From Adonisia turfae CCMR0081 (GTDB taxonomy: Bacteria > Cyanobacteriota > Cyanobacteriia > Phormidesmidales > Phormidesmidaceae): 64,000 bases of DNA. Location: positions 4,682,310 to 4,746,309 of the forward strand of contig NZ_QXHD01000004.1 of the NCBI RefSeq assembly GCF_011009555.1, written 5' to 3'. Under the pieces are notes generated by a model that was not told where the DNA came from, ran no database searches, and was given only the letters and a program-made list of their open reading frames with translations. Below are positions 17,601-26,703 of this stretch, piece after piece. The number at the start of each line of letters is the position of its first letter. Within the stretch, counting starts at the first letter, position 1. The position numbers and the translations under genes are program-made.

Positions 17601-19244
17601 ACTCAGGGCAACATCAGAATTATTACACCCACACCAGAAGCACGAGATGTTGAAGAACCAGATCCTCTGTCTTTGCCTCCTATTCCTGACCCCACCGAAG
17701 AAGTTGAACAACTAGTCGCAGAGCTAGAAGAAGGATTTACCTCACCCTACACAGACTATTTCGGTAGTGAAGACGTACGCATTAAGAGCTTAGACGAAAT
17801 TCAAAACGAACTGCTCATTATTGAAAAACAAACCAATGTTCGTCCTGCCATCATTTATGCCTTCTTTGTTCCTAGCGACAGAGAAGACGAGTTAACTGAT
17901 CTCAAAAAACGTCTTGACCAACGTAGAAGTCGTAATACTGATTTTGGAGAAAGATCTGACATCAGTAGTCTCGAAGAAGAGCAACTGACTGCAAATGAAC
18001 TAGATGGAGAAGACTCAGACGAAGAAATCCTATGGCGATATGACTCAGAAAGTGTTGCCACTGAATATAGAACTCTTAGTAGGTATGTTGCTGAGGATTT
18101 AGATAATGATGGTGATACTAGCACAGAGAATAAAGAACAAGATGCTGAGTTAGTCTTACTCTTAGTGAGTGGACGTGACTATCCAGTGTTAGAACTGACG
18201 GGTAAAAAGTACAGCGATATTGAAGTATCTGTAAAGAATTTACGTGACAACCTTGGTTTTGCAGGTGTTTGGGAAGATGGTTCTAAACAGCTCTATCAGG
18301 CGTTAGTCGCTAATTTAGTACCTTCCTTAGAAGCACAAACTATAGAAAACCTGGTATTCATCATGGATACTAATTTGCGTGCTTTACCGCTCTCTGCATT
18401 ATCCTCAGAAACTGAGAGTTCAGCACTCGATCAATTTCCAATATCAGCTCTAAAAAGTAGCGATACTGGTAGATTTTTAATTCAAGATTACAGCGTTGGT
18501 CTTATGCCTAGCATGAGCCTGACTGAAACACGCTATAAAAACCTGAGTCGATCTAGGCTATTGGCAATGGGAACTCGTAACTTTGACAATTTGAGAGATT
18601 TACCATCAGCAGATGCTGAACTCTCTTTTCTTAAAGAGAATTGGGCTAGACCAACGGTTCCTACTCCAACTATTCGGCGTGATCAAGATTTTACTAAAGA
18701 GAACCTAAATCAACTTTTGACAGATACACAATATGACATAGTTCATTTAGCAACCCATGCCAAAATAGGGGCAGGAGATGTTAGCAACTCATTTATTCAA
18801 TTTTCAGATGGACCGCTTAATCTGAAAGAATTAGAACAGTTAAATTTGAGTGATGTGGATCTCTTGACCTTAAGTGCATGTCAAACAGCATCTGATGACA
18901 AGGGTGCTGAATTAGGCTTTTCTGGATTAGCTCAACAGGCTGGTGTTAAATCTGTTCTAGCGAGTCTTAAGCCAGTTAGAGACTTTGAGACTTATGTGTT
19001 GATGAGTTTGTTCTATACCAATCTACAATCATCCTTAATCAAAGCAGATGCTCTACGAAAAACTCAGTTGATGATGTTAGAGGGGGAGTTTAACCGTGAT
19101 AATTCTAATTTTATCGTTATATACGATGGAGTTGAAACTTCGATCCCTTTGCCAACAAACATATCAATTTCTTCAGCTACCTTTAGTGAGCTTGAGAATC
19201 CACAGGCATGGAGTCAGTTTACAATGGTAGGAAGCCCATGGTAA
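14688..19244 (+). CDS. Filamentous-haemagglutinin-type TpsA exoprotein with C-terminal CHAT protease
   Basis: The 1518-residue protein starts at ATG 14688 behind an AGGGG site; an in-frame GTG at 14664 is an alternative. A long signal peptide ends near VPAIAQ. The TPS secretion domain follows (NIVTPQ-type start, then NSNLFLLNPSGIVFGTNA), then about 700 residues of Gly/Thr/Asp-rich beta-helix repeats (GTAGSITIIS, GTGGDISL and similar), an acidic linker (about 1000-1150), and a CHAT caspase-like domain. CHAT catalytic residues are visible: His in DIVHLATHA (about 1356) and Cys in LTLSACQTA (about 1396). Family knowledge says TpsB exports the protein to the surface. A secreted CHAT protease as toxin, processing enzyme or signal protein is inferred. 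Confidence 0.85.
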   Translation: MLQIEKAKTGFGAILPEFARNLTSVSSLCTWERVGTVGLTVSLVVGSAVPAIAQSITSANDPVNTIVTPQGNGYLIDGGTLSIDGGNLFQSFEKFGLTQGEWATFLSTPSINNILGRVVGGDPSIIDGLLQVTGGNSNLFLLNPSGIVFGTNASLDLPAAFNVSTATGIGFEDGWFEAFETGDYSSLTGEPLALRFDSAAPGSIVNAGTLALSEGATLSLVGGTVVNTGTLQSTGGNVSMVSVPGSGQVELRPPGWVLGFEVEVPQGNDGQTTAIAVWDLPGLLTEGAGDVETGLAVEPDGAVTVAGADTVVPAEVGTTIAAGVLDVSNAAPDEVGGEVNVLGERVGVIGAEIDASGANGGGTVLVGGDYQGNGTVPNALRTFVDSDSVISVDAVDSGNAGQTIFWADGETIFFGEVTARGGSEFGDGGLVEISGKESLLFQGDVDTSASYGSAGTLLFDPININIVDNSSGGLNDSEIDNDGTILSSDGIGVSFTISEETLEDLSEDTNITLQALEDIVIEDLADNVLAFADGPGGSIIFTADADGDGSGDFSMDNSDTIRVQARDITIQGQTLTVGNIDTRVRTDGGRSGDINLEANADINVVGTGVIIDSDGSLLDGSVGTPGIQRVSLASFVGVSITGGGTAGNISIVSQNGSIDTTSAQVDATSSGTFGAGGNITIQAEGNINTGDIESFLGTNNDGTGTGGDISIISTGGSIDTTAGSLQDVSANSNRGTAGNVLIRAANQVTVDNVSAQVRSNNGTAGSITIISQSDEINVIDGGVIETFTEGVTGTGGDISLSALTGIRPFGDLFIDAEGEVNITDILPAAGSGTTGDLEIISRSGSINALGRSISTQTTTGEAGDITLRAGNNIEVGSINAEGQGVDGGGIVNAIAGNFFRASEIFSASNGVEASISTVDSGDGGDITITHGGGFINVPFTVGDASVNGTAGAITSAADNVIDPVQVFPGSFTQGNIRIITPTPEARDVEEPDPLSLPPIPDPTEEVEQLVAELEEGFTSPYTDYFGSEDVRIKSLDEIQNELLIIEKQTNVRPAIIYAFFVPSDREDELTDLKKRLDQRRSRNTDFGERSDISSLEEEQLTANELDGEDSDEEILWRYDSESVATEYRTLSRYVAEDLDNDGDTSTENKEQDAELVLLLVSGRDYPVLELTGKKYSDIEVSVKNLRDNLGFAGVWEDGSKQLYQALVANLVPSLEAQTIENLVFIMDTNLRALPLSALSSETESSALDQFPISALKSSDTGRFLIQDYSVGLMPSMSLTETRYKNLSRSRLLAMGTRNFDNLRDLPSADAELSFLKENWARPTVPTPTIRRDQDFTKENLNQLLTDTQYDIVHLATHAKIGAGDVSNSFIQFSDGPLNLKELEQLNLSDVDLLTLSACQTASDDKGAELGFSGLAQQAGVKSVLASLKPVRDFETYVLMSLFYTNLQSSLIKADALRKTQLMMLEGEFNRDNSNFIVIYDGVETSIPLPTNISISSATFSELENPQAWSQFTMVGSPW

Positions 19245-19265
19245 CTGACTCCTACTTAGGTTCTG

Positions 19266-20096
19266 CTATTCTTCTGGGTCGCAAAACGCTTGTAATACAT
19301 TTAGATATGGCGCTCTTTCGGAGCTGACAGCCAAGTTAAACACTTCACTGATTGCATCATAGATTAGCACATCTTTAAAATCATAGTCAGCCGATGAATA
19401 TTTTTCTGAAATATCGTCAAGTTTATTATTAGAGTATTCATGACTTAAGAAATACTTTATTCTCTGATGAATTAGTTGATCCGATATTCCACCTGTTGGG
19501 GTAAGCCCCATACTTAATAAATCATCCTTAATTTGTTGTTGCGATTTTTCATCAATAACCTTGAATGGCAAGGTTATATCAGGATCATTACTGTCAGCAT
19601 TCTCATATACTTCAAAAACATATGCCTCATCTGAAGTTAAAGACTCTGAACCAGCATAGGATACTTGGTACAGAGTAGCTTCTCCTATGCTTAAATCAGA
19701 GATAAATTCTAATGTTTCTCCTTGCCTCTCTTGAGGCCAGGACCAAAATACTTCAGACTCACTGTAGCGTCTGATACTTAGCCGTTCAATGGATAAAAAC
19801 TCGGTCGATGAGGACTCGTCTAGCCAAATAAATGAAGGAGACAGATCACTAAAATAAGCCACACTCCTCCTATTTTGTTCTGAAATAATTGGACAAACTG
19901 TGCTGGGACGACGGTCAGGATCAACAACTTCTCCACATCTACGCCGAAGTACACAATCCACCCAATTACTTAAACGCTCATTGAGAGGATTATTATTTAA
20001 GGATGCTAAATTTACTGCTTTACTTTGAATGCTAACAAAACCGAGTGAGGAAGATGCTATTAAAAAGCTTCCTGTTACCAAAGTGAACTTGAACAT
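19266..20096 (-). CDS. Secreted hypothetical protein of the CHAT/CHASE2 operon
   Basis: The 276-residue protein starts at ATG 20096, eight bases after AGGAG (an in-frame GTG at 20105 is less likely). The N-terminus FKFTLVTGSFLIASSSLGF is a signal peptide. Four or five cysteines (WVDCVLRRRCGE, STVCP, AFCDPEE) suggest disulphides outside the cytoplasm. The segment LSPSFIWLDES with FWSW recalls the P-F-W pattern of cyanobacterial secreted families such as DUF928, but the match is weak. It overlaps the end of the CHAT/CHASE2 gene by 65 bp, so it is co-translated with it, and it converges with the TpsA gene, 21 bp apart. Function unknown. Confidence 0.65.
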   Translation of the reverse strand: MFKFTLVTGSFLIASSSLGFVSIQSKAVNLASLNNNPLNERLSNWVDCVLRRRCGEVVDPDRRPSTVCPIISEQNRRSVAYFSDLSPSFIWLDESSSTEFLSIERLSIRRYSESEVFWSWPQERQGETLEFISDLSIGEATLYQVSYAGSESLTSDEAYVFEVYENADSNDPDITLPFKVIDEKSQQQIKDDLLSMGLTPTGGISDQLIHQRIKYFLSHEYSNNKLDDISEKYSSADYDFKDVLIYDAISEVFNLAVSSERAPYLNVLQAFCDPEE

Positions 20097-22626
20097 GGAA
20101 CACACTCCTATAAATAGGCAAAAGATATTTAAATAGGACGAAACCAGGAACTAATATTGGAACTAACAGCCTTACTGACACATAAATCTGTAGTGAAATG
20201 ACTATAGTACTAAGTAAAATAGGAATTAAGCACAACAAGGCTTGCCGACGTCTCTCTAGAGAGAATTGCGTTAAATATACGCTCAAGGCTTTTCCTAAGA
20301 ATCCTGTAATGAGAATAGCAAGTACGTCAGAAAATCTGATAATGCTAGTATTTGTGGTCAAATTATAGACTGAATAACTATATAATTCTGCCTTGGTAAT
20401 ATTGCGATTACATTGCTTATTTTTAATATTTTGAGACCCTACAGTATCTGGTTTTATGGCAGTCGTCAGGCTTGAATCACACCACCAGTAGTCCACTGCA
20501 AGTGGTGGATTAACAGTATTAGACTTGTAGTCACCATAAAGACCACGTCCAATAATTACAATTGTTGTGTTCAAATTAGAGGACTCAGGCTTTTTTGAGC
20601 TTTCAGAATCCTCTTCCAAAAGATTAGATGCAAGCTCTTTATGATACGCATGACTTGGTGGAATCGAAAAATCAATAATTTGTTGCCATCCAAAGATTGA
20701 CTGTACAGATTCTATGAATTGGGATACCGAACTATATAAATTTGTATTATTCGAAAATAATTCTAGATCTCGGCAAAAGTTTTGCTCGTCAGCTTTTATT
20801 GAATGCAAATAAGATTGAATCTCTCTCTTTAGAGATGTTAGCTTAAGTGTAGGCACTTCTTGCTTAAGGACATGGGCAAGAGATACAAGATATGAATAAG
20901 AACACTCTTGCTTATTTGTCTTCGAATTAGCGGGAATATCTAAGTATGGCAAGCGAAAATAACCTTCTCCCTCAACACCATATTGATCTAATTCATCAGG
21001 TATTTTATTATATTCCTCTGCTGCACTAAAGGGAAATATAAACCAATGCTTCTCACTGACTGCCGCCGACTCAATTGTTTCAAATAATCTTTCAATATCA
21101 CCTTCTGCTGAATTACTGAGTTGATAAGTGTACCCCAACACACCAGGCTGATACTTTTCCAAAGATTTTTGAGTGACATCTGCTAGTAGTCCTCTGTTAA
21201 TGTTCTTCGTGTCCTCAATTCCTCTTTCATTGAGAGCGGCTTGGTTGATCAAGATAGTATTTACTGGTGATGCATGATTTGATCGTTGCCCAGTCACATC
21301 ACGAAATACAGCTTGAATAAATTGTCTAACCTCAGTTAAAGGCTGCTGAACAAAAGCCTGCGAACCAATTAAACATGCCGCAATAAGAGTTGTTGCCTCT
21401 CGACGAGTTGGCCCCCATCTCTTAAAAGGCTTCTGCCATCCATAGTCTTCTAATTGAAAAGGCACTATCGTTGACGGACTAAAAAACGATGGCAGTAAAT
21501 AAGCAGATGGATATTCACTAGAGTCAGGACCACTGACCTTTAAGTACTCAGAGGCCTTAATAACCGCCTCATGTACATCCTGTTTCTGACATAACCCCTC
21601 ACACAATTGCTGCAAAAATGCTAACGCCACATCACTCCGAATCGGCTCACGCATTACCACAGCTTGAATACCTAATTTAATTAAAGACTCAGCAATCAGT
21701 AACCCTGAACAAGAATTAAAAATTGCCAAACGTAATCCATTACTTTGGGCAACTCGTAAAGGCTCTGCCAATTGTTTCATAAACAGAACTATATTTGGTC
21801 TTAGCTGAAACGCTCCGCTTATACTTGTTTTATCATCACTATGACCTACAAATAAAAGACCATCCCAGCCTCGATCATCTCGAATTGTTTCACAAAGCCG
21901 ATGAATAACTTCTCGCTTACTTTCATCTTCTTTAGCTCTAAACGATTCTATATTAGCTAACCCAGCCCTTTCAATTTTTTTCAATGCTTGCAAATCTTTT
22001 TCAAGAAAAGGCTCTAATTCTGGCTCCTGAGCTATCACAGCAAGAATTCTAGGCTTCCCAGATCGTTTGATAGTTGATATATTGCCAGCAAGCAGCTCAC
22101 GATCATCTTCAGTACCACGATCATCTTCAGTAGTTCGAATCAAGCGAACAGCATCGGGAGACGCTGATTGAACCACAAAATGTCTCGCCCAAATTTCCCA
22201 AGGTAATTTTAGCAATCGCTCATGATCACAAGACAAATAAATATCTAGGGGAATATTTTGGTTAGCAACAGGCCAAATTGCCCGTTCGATAATAGCGGCT
22301 TCATCAGTAGCCAACCAATTAAGGAAGAAATCACAAAACTCTTCCTCACGCCTTCGAACATCAGCAGATAGATCACCTGTGCTCGAAACTCTAAGAGCCC
22401 CCGCACCCTGGCTTAAGTCTGAAGCCTGGGCGTTTTCTGAACGAGGATCATAATATTGTAAATAACGACTACGCCATCGTCTATACAACTTCTCCATTTC
22501 TTGCGAATACAGTTTTCGTGCATATAGCTCCTTAGGTTTTCCATCTCTTATGAGACTAAAACTACATATCTGATCAAAATCTTGATATCTGAGCCTTAGG
22601 TGAAATACTGTACGTTTGCTACTCAT
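20032..22626 (-). CDS. CHAT-domain protein with CHASE2-like extracytoplasmic sensor and membrane segments
   Basis: The 864-residue protein has a cytoplasmic CHAT protease in the first 380 residues: LKLPWEIWARHF, the catalytic His in LLFVGHSDD (about 261) and Cys in AIFNSCSGL (about 305), then VVMREPIRSDVALAFLQQL. A first membrane helix (TTLIAACLIGSQAF, about 410) leads into a CHASE2-like sensing domain (NTILINQAALNERGI, YRQP-type loop). Two or three more helices close the protein (VLAILITGFLGKALSVYL and two hydrophobic segments after 790). CHAT-CHASE2 fusions are typical of cyanobacteria. The likely role is an extracellular or periplasmic stimulus controlling a caspase-like protease inside the cell. 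It is third in a four-gene operon, 15 bp after the DUF1822 gene. Confidence 0.82.
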   Translation of the reverse strand: MSSKRTVFHLRLRYQDFDQICSFSLIRDGKPKELYARKLYSQEMEKLYRRWRSRYLQYYDPRSENAQASDLSQGAGALRVSSTGDLSADVRRREEEFCDFFLNWLATDEAAIIERAIWPVANQNIPLDIYLSCDHERLLKLPWEIWARHFVVQSASPDAVRLIRTTEDDRGTEDDRELLAGNISTIKRSGKPRILAVIAQEPELEPFLEKDLQALKKIERAGLANIESFRAKEDESKREVIHRLCETIRDDRGWDGLLFVGHSDDKTSISGAFQLRPNIVLFMKQLAEPLRVAQSNGLRLAIFNSCSGLLIAESLIKLGIQAVVMREPIRSDVALAFLQQLCEGLCQKQDVHEAVIKASEYLKVSGPDSSEYPSAYLLPSFFSPSTIVPFQLEDYGWQKPFKRWGPTRREATTLIAACLIGSQAFVQQPLTEVRQFIQAVFRDVTGQRSNHASPVNTILINQAALNERGIEDTKNINRGLLADVTQKSLEKYQPGVLGYTYQLSNSAEGDIERLFETIESAAVSEKHWFIFPFSAAEEYNKIPDELDQYGVEGEGYFRLPYLDIPANSKTNKQECSYSYLVSLAHVLKQEVPTLKLTSLKREIQSYLHSIKADEQNFCRDLELFSNNTNLYSSVSQFIESVQSIFGWQQIIDFSIPPSHAYHKELASNLLEEDSESSKKPESSNLNTTIVIIGRGLYGDYKSNTVNPPLAVDYWWCDSSLTTAIKPDTVGSQNIKNKQCNRNITKAELYSYSVYNLTTNTSIIRFSDVLAILITGFLGKALSVYLTQFSLERRRQALLCLIPILLSTIVISLQIYVSVRLLVPILVPGFVLFKYLLPIYRSVFHVQVHFGNRKLFNSIFLTRFC

Positions 22627-22641
22627 GCCACTACCTCCAAA

Positions 22642-23976
22642 TTATAATGTCAACGTTGGTAGAGCATGGTAACTACCATTCGGATGCTTCACACTAAAAC
22701 GGAAAGCTTCTCCGATCGATACACTCAAGCGAAGAAATACCACAGACTCATCCATATCTAGTTCATACTGTTGAAGTATCCCAGAGTCCGTTTCCGCCTT
22801 AAATATTAACCCCATTGGCAAATCTTCATCATCTTCCGCCCTTAGAATAATCAGTAGATGTTGTTTCTCAGTATCTTCTTTAGATAGGGGAAAAACAAAG
22901 CAAAAGCGTAACTGTAGTTCCTGAAATTCTGTCTGATAGTATATAGGCAAAACTAAGGATGGAATAGATACCCCCTGCTCACGCAGGCTTCTGAGTCCCT
23001 GCCTAAATACCTCAGAAGAAATATCTAACATGAGTTCACTGCAGCGTAGTGGACCAGCATCAGTCATTAAAGCAGGTTCAGATGATAAGGCTTCCCCTAA
23101 CCAAAAACCTAACTGTCGACTTGGTTCATCTAACTTACCCTGAAGCCATCCCATAATATTTAGAACCTTTAGGGCAGCAGACTCTACAATGACCTTTTTA
23201 GACTGTTCATATTTGGGCTGCTCATAGAGCTTTTGAAGCCTTTCTTGTGATCTTAATAGAGCAGCTCCCCCGTCCCAATTCAACTGCTGCCATAACGGCT
23301 CCTTAATATCTATCACCGTATCTAAAGATACGCCTGGCTCATGGCTTTGTTTCCTACAAATCTCAGTAACGGATACAGCTTGCCTAATAGTTGCTGGCTC
23401 TAAATGTCTTGCATAGGTCATTAAACAACCAGGCTCATTACCAAACAATGCAAGTGGCACCTCATAAGTCCAATTTGATAATGGCTGAATCTCAAAGTCA
23501 CTCAGATACTGACACAGCTTATCTGCCGACACCACCCCACGCATAACAGCAAATTCTGCATCCATATAATCTTCTTGAGCTTCCTTCACCTCTACCAAAA
23601 AGTAAATATCCGGTCTAAACTCAGGTAGCTCTACAGCCGCGCGTGGAATAACGACCTCACCACTTAAAACACTTTCAATCGCTAAAACACAAACATTAAA
23701 ATCCCCCACTTTCAAATTGCAGATTGCTTCTAACACATGAGATAGAGGAAATTGCAATAAACTACAACTTTGTTGGCTATATGATAGTCCCCTGAGTCGC
23801 GGAGATATCCACTCATCAACAGCAATCCGTGCTAAGTGTCGAATATAAGTTGCCCACCGATAAGCTTCTGGAAGCCTATCATCAATCTGCTGACTGGCCT
23901 GAAAAATATCTTCAGGATCAAATTCCACGGTTTCCGGATAAGAAATTTGGAAGTTACCAATGTTATTAGTTTGCAT
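22642..23976 (-). CDS. DUF1822 family protein
   Basis: The 444-residue soluble protein has the DUF1822 signature region: LPEAYRWATYIRHLARIAVD near the N-terminus, then LLQFPLSHVLEAICNLKVGD, VVIPRAAVELPEFRPDIYFL, and the WQQLNWDGG-type segment. No enzyme motif is known for the family. As far as I recall, DUF1822 genes are restricted to cyanobacteria and usually lie next to CHAT/CHASE2 genes and a sigma-like gene, exactly as here. That suggests an adaptor or regulator in the same signalling unit. The gene lies 11 bp after its upstream neighbour and 15 bp before the CHAT gene, so it is part of one operon. Confidence 0.75.
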   Translation of the reverse strand: MQTNNIGNFQISYPETVEFDPEDIFQASQQIDDRLPEAYRWATYIRHLARIAVDEWISPRLRGLSYSQQSCSLLQFPLSHVLEAICNLKVGDFNVCVLAIESVLSGEVVIPRAAVELPEFRPDIYFLVEVKEAQEDYMDAEFAVMRGVVSADKLCQYLSDFEIQPLSNWTYEVPLALFGNEPGCLMTYARHLEPATIRQAVSVTEICRKQSHEPGVSLDTVIDIKEPLWQQLNWDGGAALLRSQERLQKLYEQPKYEQSKKVIVESAALKVLNIMGWLQGKLDEPSRQLGFWLGEALSSEPALMTDAGPLRCSELMLDISSEVFRQGLRSLREQGVSIPSLVLPIYYQTEFQELQLRFCFVFPLSKEDTEKQHLLIILRAEDDEDLPMGLIFKAETDSGILQQYELDMDESVVFLRLSVSIGEAFRFSVKHPNGSYHALPTLTL

Positions 23977-23987
23977 GTCTATATTTC

Positions 23988-25631
23988 CTATATTTGTTCT
24001 GACAAAAAAATCTGTAGCCGTTGAGCATAAAGACTATAAAAAACACGGTTTCTACCTGCCTTTAGCTCAGAACAAGCATCTCGAAAAGATTTATCATCTG
24101 CATACTCCGCTAAATTAACTTCCAAATTAGTAATAAAATCTACACTAGAAGAAAGCTGAGACTCACCTATTGCAATTAGAACACGTTCAGTCAATTTATC
24201 TAAAACATAATCACGAGTCTTCCATACTAAATTTTCCAGATCTAATATTCGCCGCATTTTTTGCTTATCAAGTCCAAATCCTGTTGCTATCTCTTGCAAG
24301 AAAAGATTGTTAAGGTAAGTTAGCTTTAAACCTTTTGTAAATTTTGGCCAATGCTCTTTGTAACGTCCTTTTTGCAAGCGTAAATGACGTGTCTCCACAA
24401 CAAACTGAATACCTTGATCTAAAAGATCTACAAACTCATCATTTAATGTTTGGGAAAGGACTGTTCTTACAGCTCCTTCAGCATCTAATCCTGGAGATTT
24501 AGGCAATTCTGGGTGCTCACCAGAGATACCATTTTCTGATGAGGGTAGCTCAATTGGTTCCATGCCAGACCCTATTCTGCTCAAATCAAAATCCTTGAGC
24601 TGTCTTGCTAACTGTTGTAACTCCTGTAATAATCTCTCTGGTGATTCAAAATATATGTCCTCTTTTCTTAGTAAAGTCAACATTTCATTGAGTTGTTCTA
24701 AGTTTGGCGGAGGACATTTCCTAGAATTACTAGAGTACTGATTTTGCACAGATGACAAACGGTCTCGACGATAAACGTCATGATATACCTTGAGCAATTT
24801 GATATCTAGACAAGAAACTAAATTTTCCTTAGGAAGCGGTTCACATCTACGATTCAGATATGCCCAGTCAGTTAATCGATGAAATCCATGCGTTGCCAAA
24901 ATATTTTGGATACTTGGCTGGTTACCTAAGTACTTGTAAATCCAATTCTTCAAATTCAACTTACTAGAAGAAACATCTAGACTATAATCCGCCAAAATCT
25001 TCAAGTTAAAGGGAATATACTTACTTGGCTGAGGTTCATTATTGTCTTCATTAAATCGAATTTCTCCATTCTTTTTGGCTGTATAAAGCTTATAAGTCTT
25101 CTTCTTCTGTTTCTTCTGCTTCTTCCTGCTTTTCTGGCAACTATTTTCTAATGTACCATCAGTATCTTGAGAGTCATTTGTTGCTATTTCAGCTTTTGGA
25201 AAAACAGAAGGAATGCCAATATCAGCTTTGAGAAAAATATAGGGAGTCGCATCATCGTCCAAAACTGCTGCAATTAGTTCTTCTCTTAAAACCTTATTCC
25301 TATCTCTAGGATCTAGCATCGTAACCATCTTCTGGACACAAGCATAGGAGTATTGAGAAAGCTTACAACGAATACATACACCAGCCAGAGCTTGCGCATA
25401 TGTTTCAGGAAACTTTTGATCTTTTGGATCTAATAATCCTAAAAAAGTAAGTAAAAGGTGATCATCAATATATCTGGTTTCAGATTTCGCACACTGAAGC
25501 TGTATAGAAACATGAATTTCAAATTCCTTAAAATATTCTCTGCTATCCTCAATTAGCCACACTTTGGCATAGCCATGTTCAGCAGCAGATGGTACTAACA
25601 TCTCTGCGTAGGTTGACCTATCGTCGTTCAT
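23988..25631 (-). CDS. Sigma-factor-like regulator of the CHAT/DUF1822 operon
   Basis: The 547-residue protein begins at ATG 25631, 11 bases after a strong AAGGAGG; more upstream in-frame starts extend to 25700 without a ribosome site. It contains a Lys-rich linker (KSRKKQKKQKKKTYK, about residues 165-180), a block LKNWIYKYLGNQPS / GFHRLTDWAYLNRR / YHDVYRRDRL / CPPPNLEQLNEML, and a C-terminal helix-turn-helix-like segment (LTYLNNLFLQEIATGFGLDK). I recall the same blocks in cyanobacterial proteins annotated as sigma-70-like that precede DUF1822 genes. Canonical sigma region 2 is not obvious, so activity as a true sigma factor is uncertain. It leads the operon. Confidence 0.6.
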   Translation of the reverse strand: MNDDRSTYAEMLVPSAAEHGYAKVWLIEDSREYFKEFEIHVSIQLQCAKSETRYIDDHLLLTFLGLLDPKDQKFPETYAQALAGVCIRCKLSQYSYACVQKMVTMLDPRDRNKVLREELIAAVLDDDATPYIFLKADIGIPSVFPKAEIATNDSQDTDGTLENSCQKSRKKQKKQKKKTYKLYTAKKNGEIRFNEDNNEPQPSKYIPFNLKILADYSLDVSSSKLNLKNWIYKYLGNQPSIQNILATHGFHRLTDWAYLNRRCEPLPKENLVSCLDIKLLKVYHDVYRRDRLSSVQNQYSSNSRKCPPPNLEQLNEMLTLLRKEDIYFESPERLLQELQQLARQLKDFDLSRIGSGMEPIELPSSENGISGEHPELPKSPGLDAEGAVRTVLSQTLNDEFVDLLDQGIQFVVETRHLRLQKGRYKEHWPKFTKGLKLTYLNNLFLQEIATGFGLDKQKMRRILDLENLVWKTRDYVLDKLTERVLIAIGESQLSSSVDFITNLEVNLAEYADDKSFRDACSELKAGRNRVFYSLYAQRLQIFLSEQI

Positions 25632-26152
25632 AACGCACCCATCCTCCTTCGACTCACCACATAAGAAATACACATCCATAAATAGATTAGTGTAGAGCAT
25701 CTGAACCGATTCACTTTTACTGAATCGTATTTATAGCAAGCCATTCGAGACATTACTTATAAGAACCTCCAACTGTACTAAGCTGGCAGTGGCTACTGCA
25801 GTAGTTCCAATAACCTGGAGTCTACAGCAACACTGCAATCCAAAATAAAGATCCAAACCTACACCACGTCCAAGTTGAAACCCGTAGATTACTCTACAGA
25901 AAAAATAATTCTGGACGTGGACAAGATACCAATCGAACATCTTAGAGTACTTTTACTACTGGCCTTGCATCATCTCAACCTATTTATCAATTTATAATCT
26001 CATCACAGTTTGAGAAGGCTGTACGGCACTAGGACTTTCTCCAAGGCTATGAAAAACTTACTGGCAATAAGCTTTAGCGTGACAAGAACAACACTAAGAA
26101 AGCAACTAAAATAACAACTGAACCAGTTTATTGGAATTACAACAATACATAA
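25632..26152. other. Divergent intergenic region, nothing recognised
   Basis: This A+T-rich interval lies between the sigma-like gene (minus) and the first secreted-protein gene (plus) and should hold the promoters of both. A minus-strand frame at 25731-25940 has no ribosome site and an unlikely composition. No repeat, RNA or recognisable motif was found. Confidence 0.4.
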
Positions 26153-26557
26153 ATGAGTTCGAACAAAGGACAATCGAAAACTTTGGTTTGGGCTTTATCA
26201 ATATCAAAAATGAAGAGACATTTCATGAAAGCACATCAGTTACTTTCAGCTTCAATGCTACTTGTTGCTACAAACGGAATAATTAGTGGACCAGTGTTCT
26301 CACAAGTTGAATTTTCTGGAGATTCCGGACAGCCACAGCATGACTCTAACATAGACTTTTTAAATGATTCTCCATTTGGACAATCTGACTATCCACATAA
26401 TTTATTTGATGATCACGTTCCGATTTTCATACCACAACCAGACGATAGTCCCGCAATAGACCCTGATTTTATTCAAGATGATGACAACTATCAATTTGAT
26501 GACGAATGTACTGAGAAATACGGCCAACAATGGTATTGCCGAAATGGCCTTAAATAA
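26153..26557 (+). CDS. Small secreted acidic protein, unknown function
   Basis: A signal peptide is clear from MKAHQLLSASMLLVATNG to a likely cleavage site near VFSQV. Alternative in-frame starts at 26210 and 26225 would place the signal peptide at the very N-terminus, so the true start may be later than 26153. The mature part is Asp/Pro-rich (IFIPQPDDSPAIDPDF) and ends with a two-cysteine motif (DECTEKYGQQWYCRNG). No family recognised. It is the first of five consecutive plus-strand genes with export signals. Confidence 0.55.
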   Translation: MSSNKGQSKTLVWALSISKMKRHFMKAHQLLSASMLLVATNGIISGPVFSQVEFSGDSGQPQHDSNIDFLNDSPFGQSDYPHNLFDDHVPIFIPQPDDSPAIDPDFIQDDDNYQFDDECTEKYGQQWYCRNGLK

Positions 26558-26703
26558 CGTCTTTTCACATTCCTGGGCCTTATGACTAACGTTCTGAAGT
26601 TATCTATTTCATTTCTCAGATAAGTGAAATAACGTTTATCTATAATCAGTGCTTTCTACTTTCCAAGCTTTCTCTTTCATCTTCATTCTCTCAAGGAGAT
26701 ATC

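Noticed and set aside
25731..25940. Minus-strand frame in the sigma-like/secreted-protein gap
   Set aside because: No ribosome site, odd composition and no resemblance to a family.
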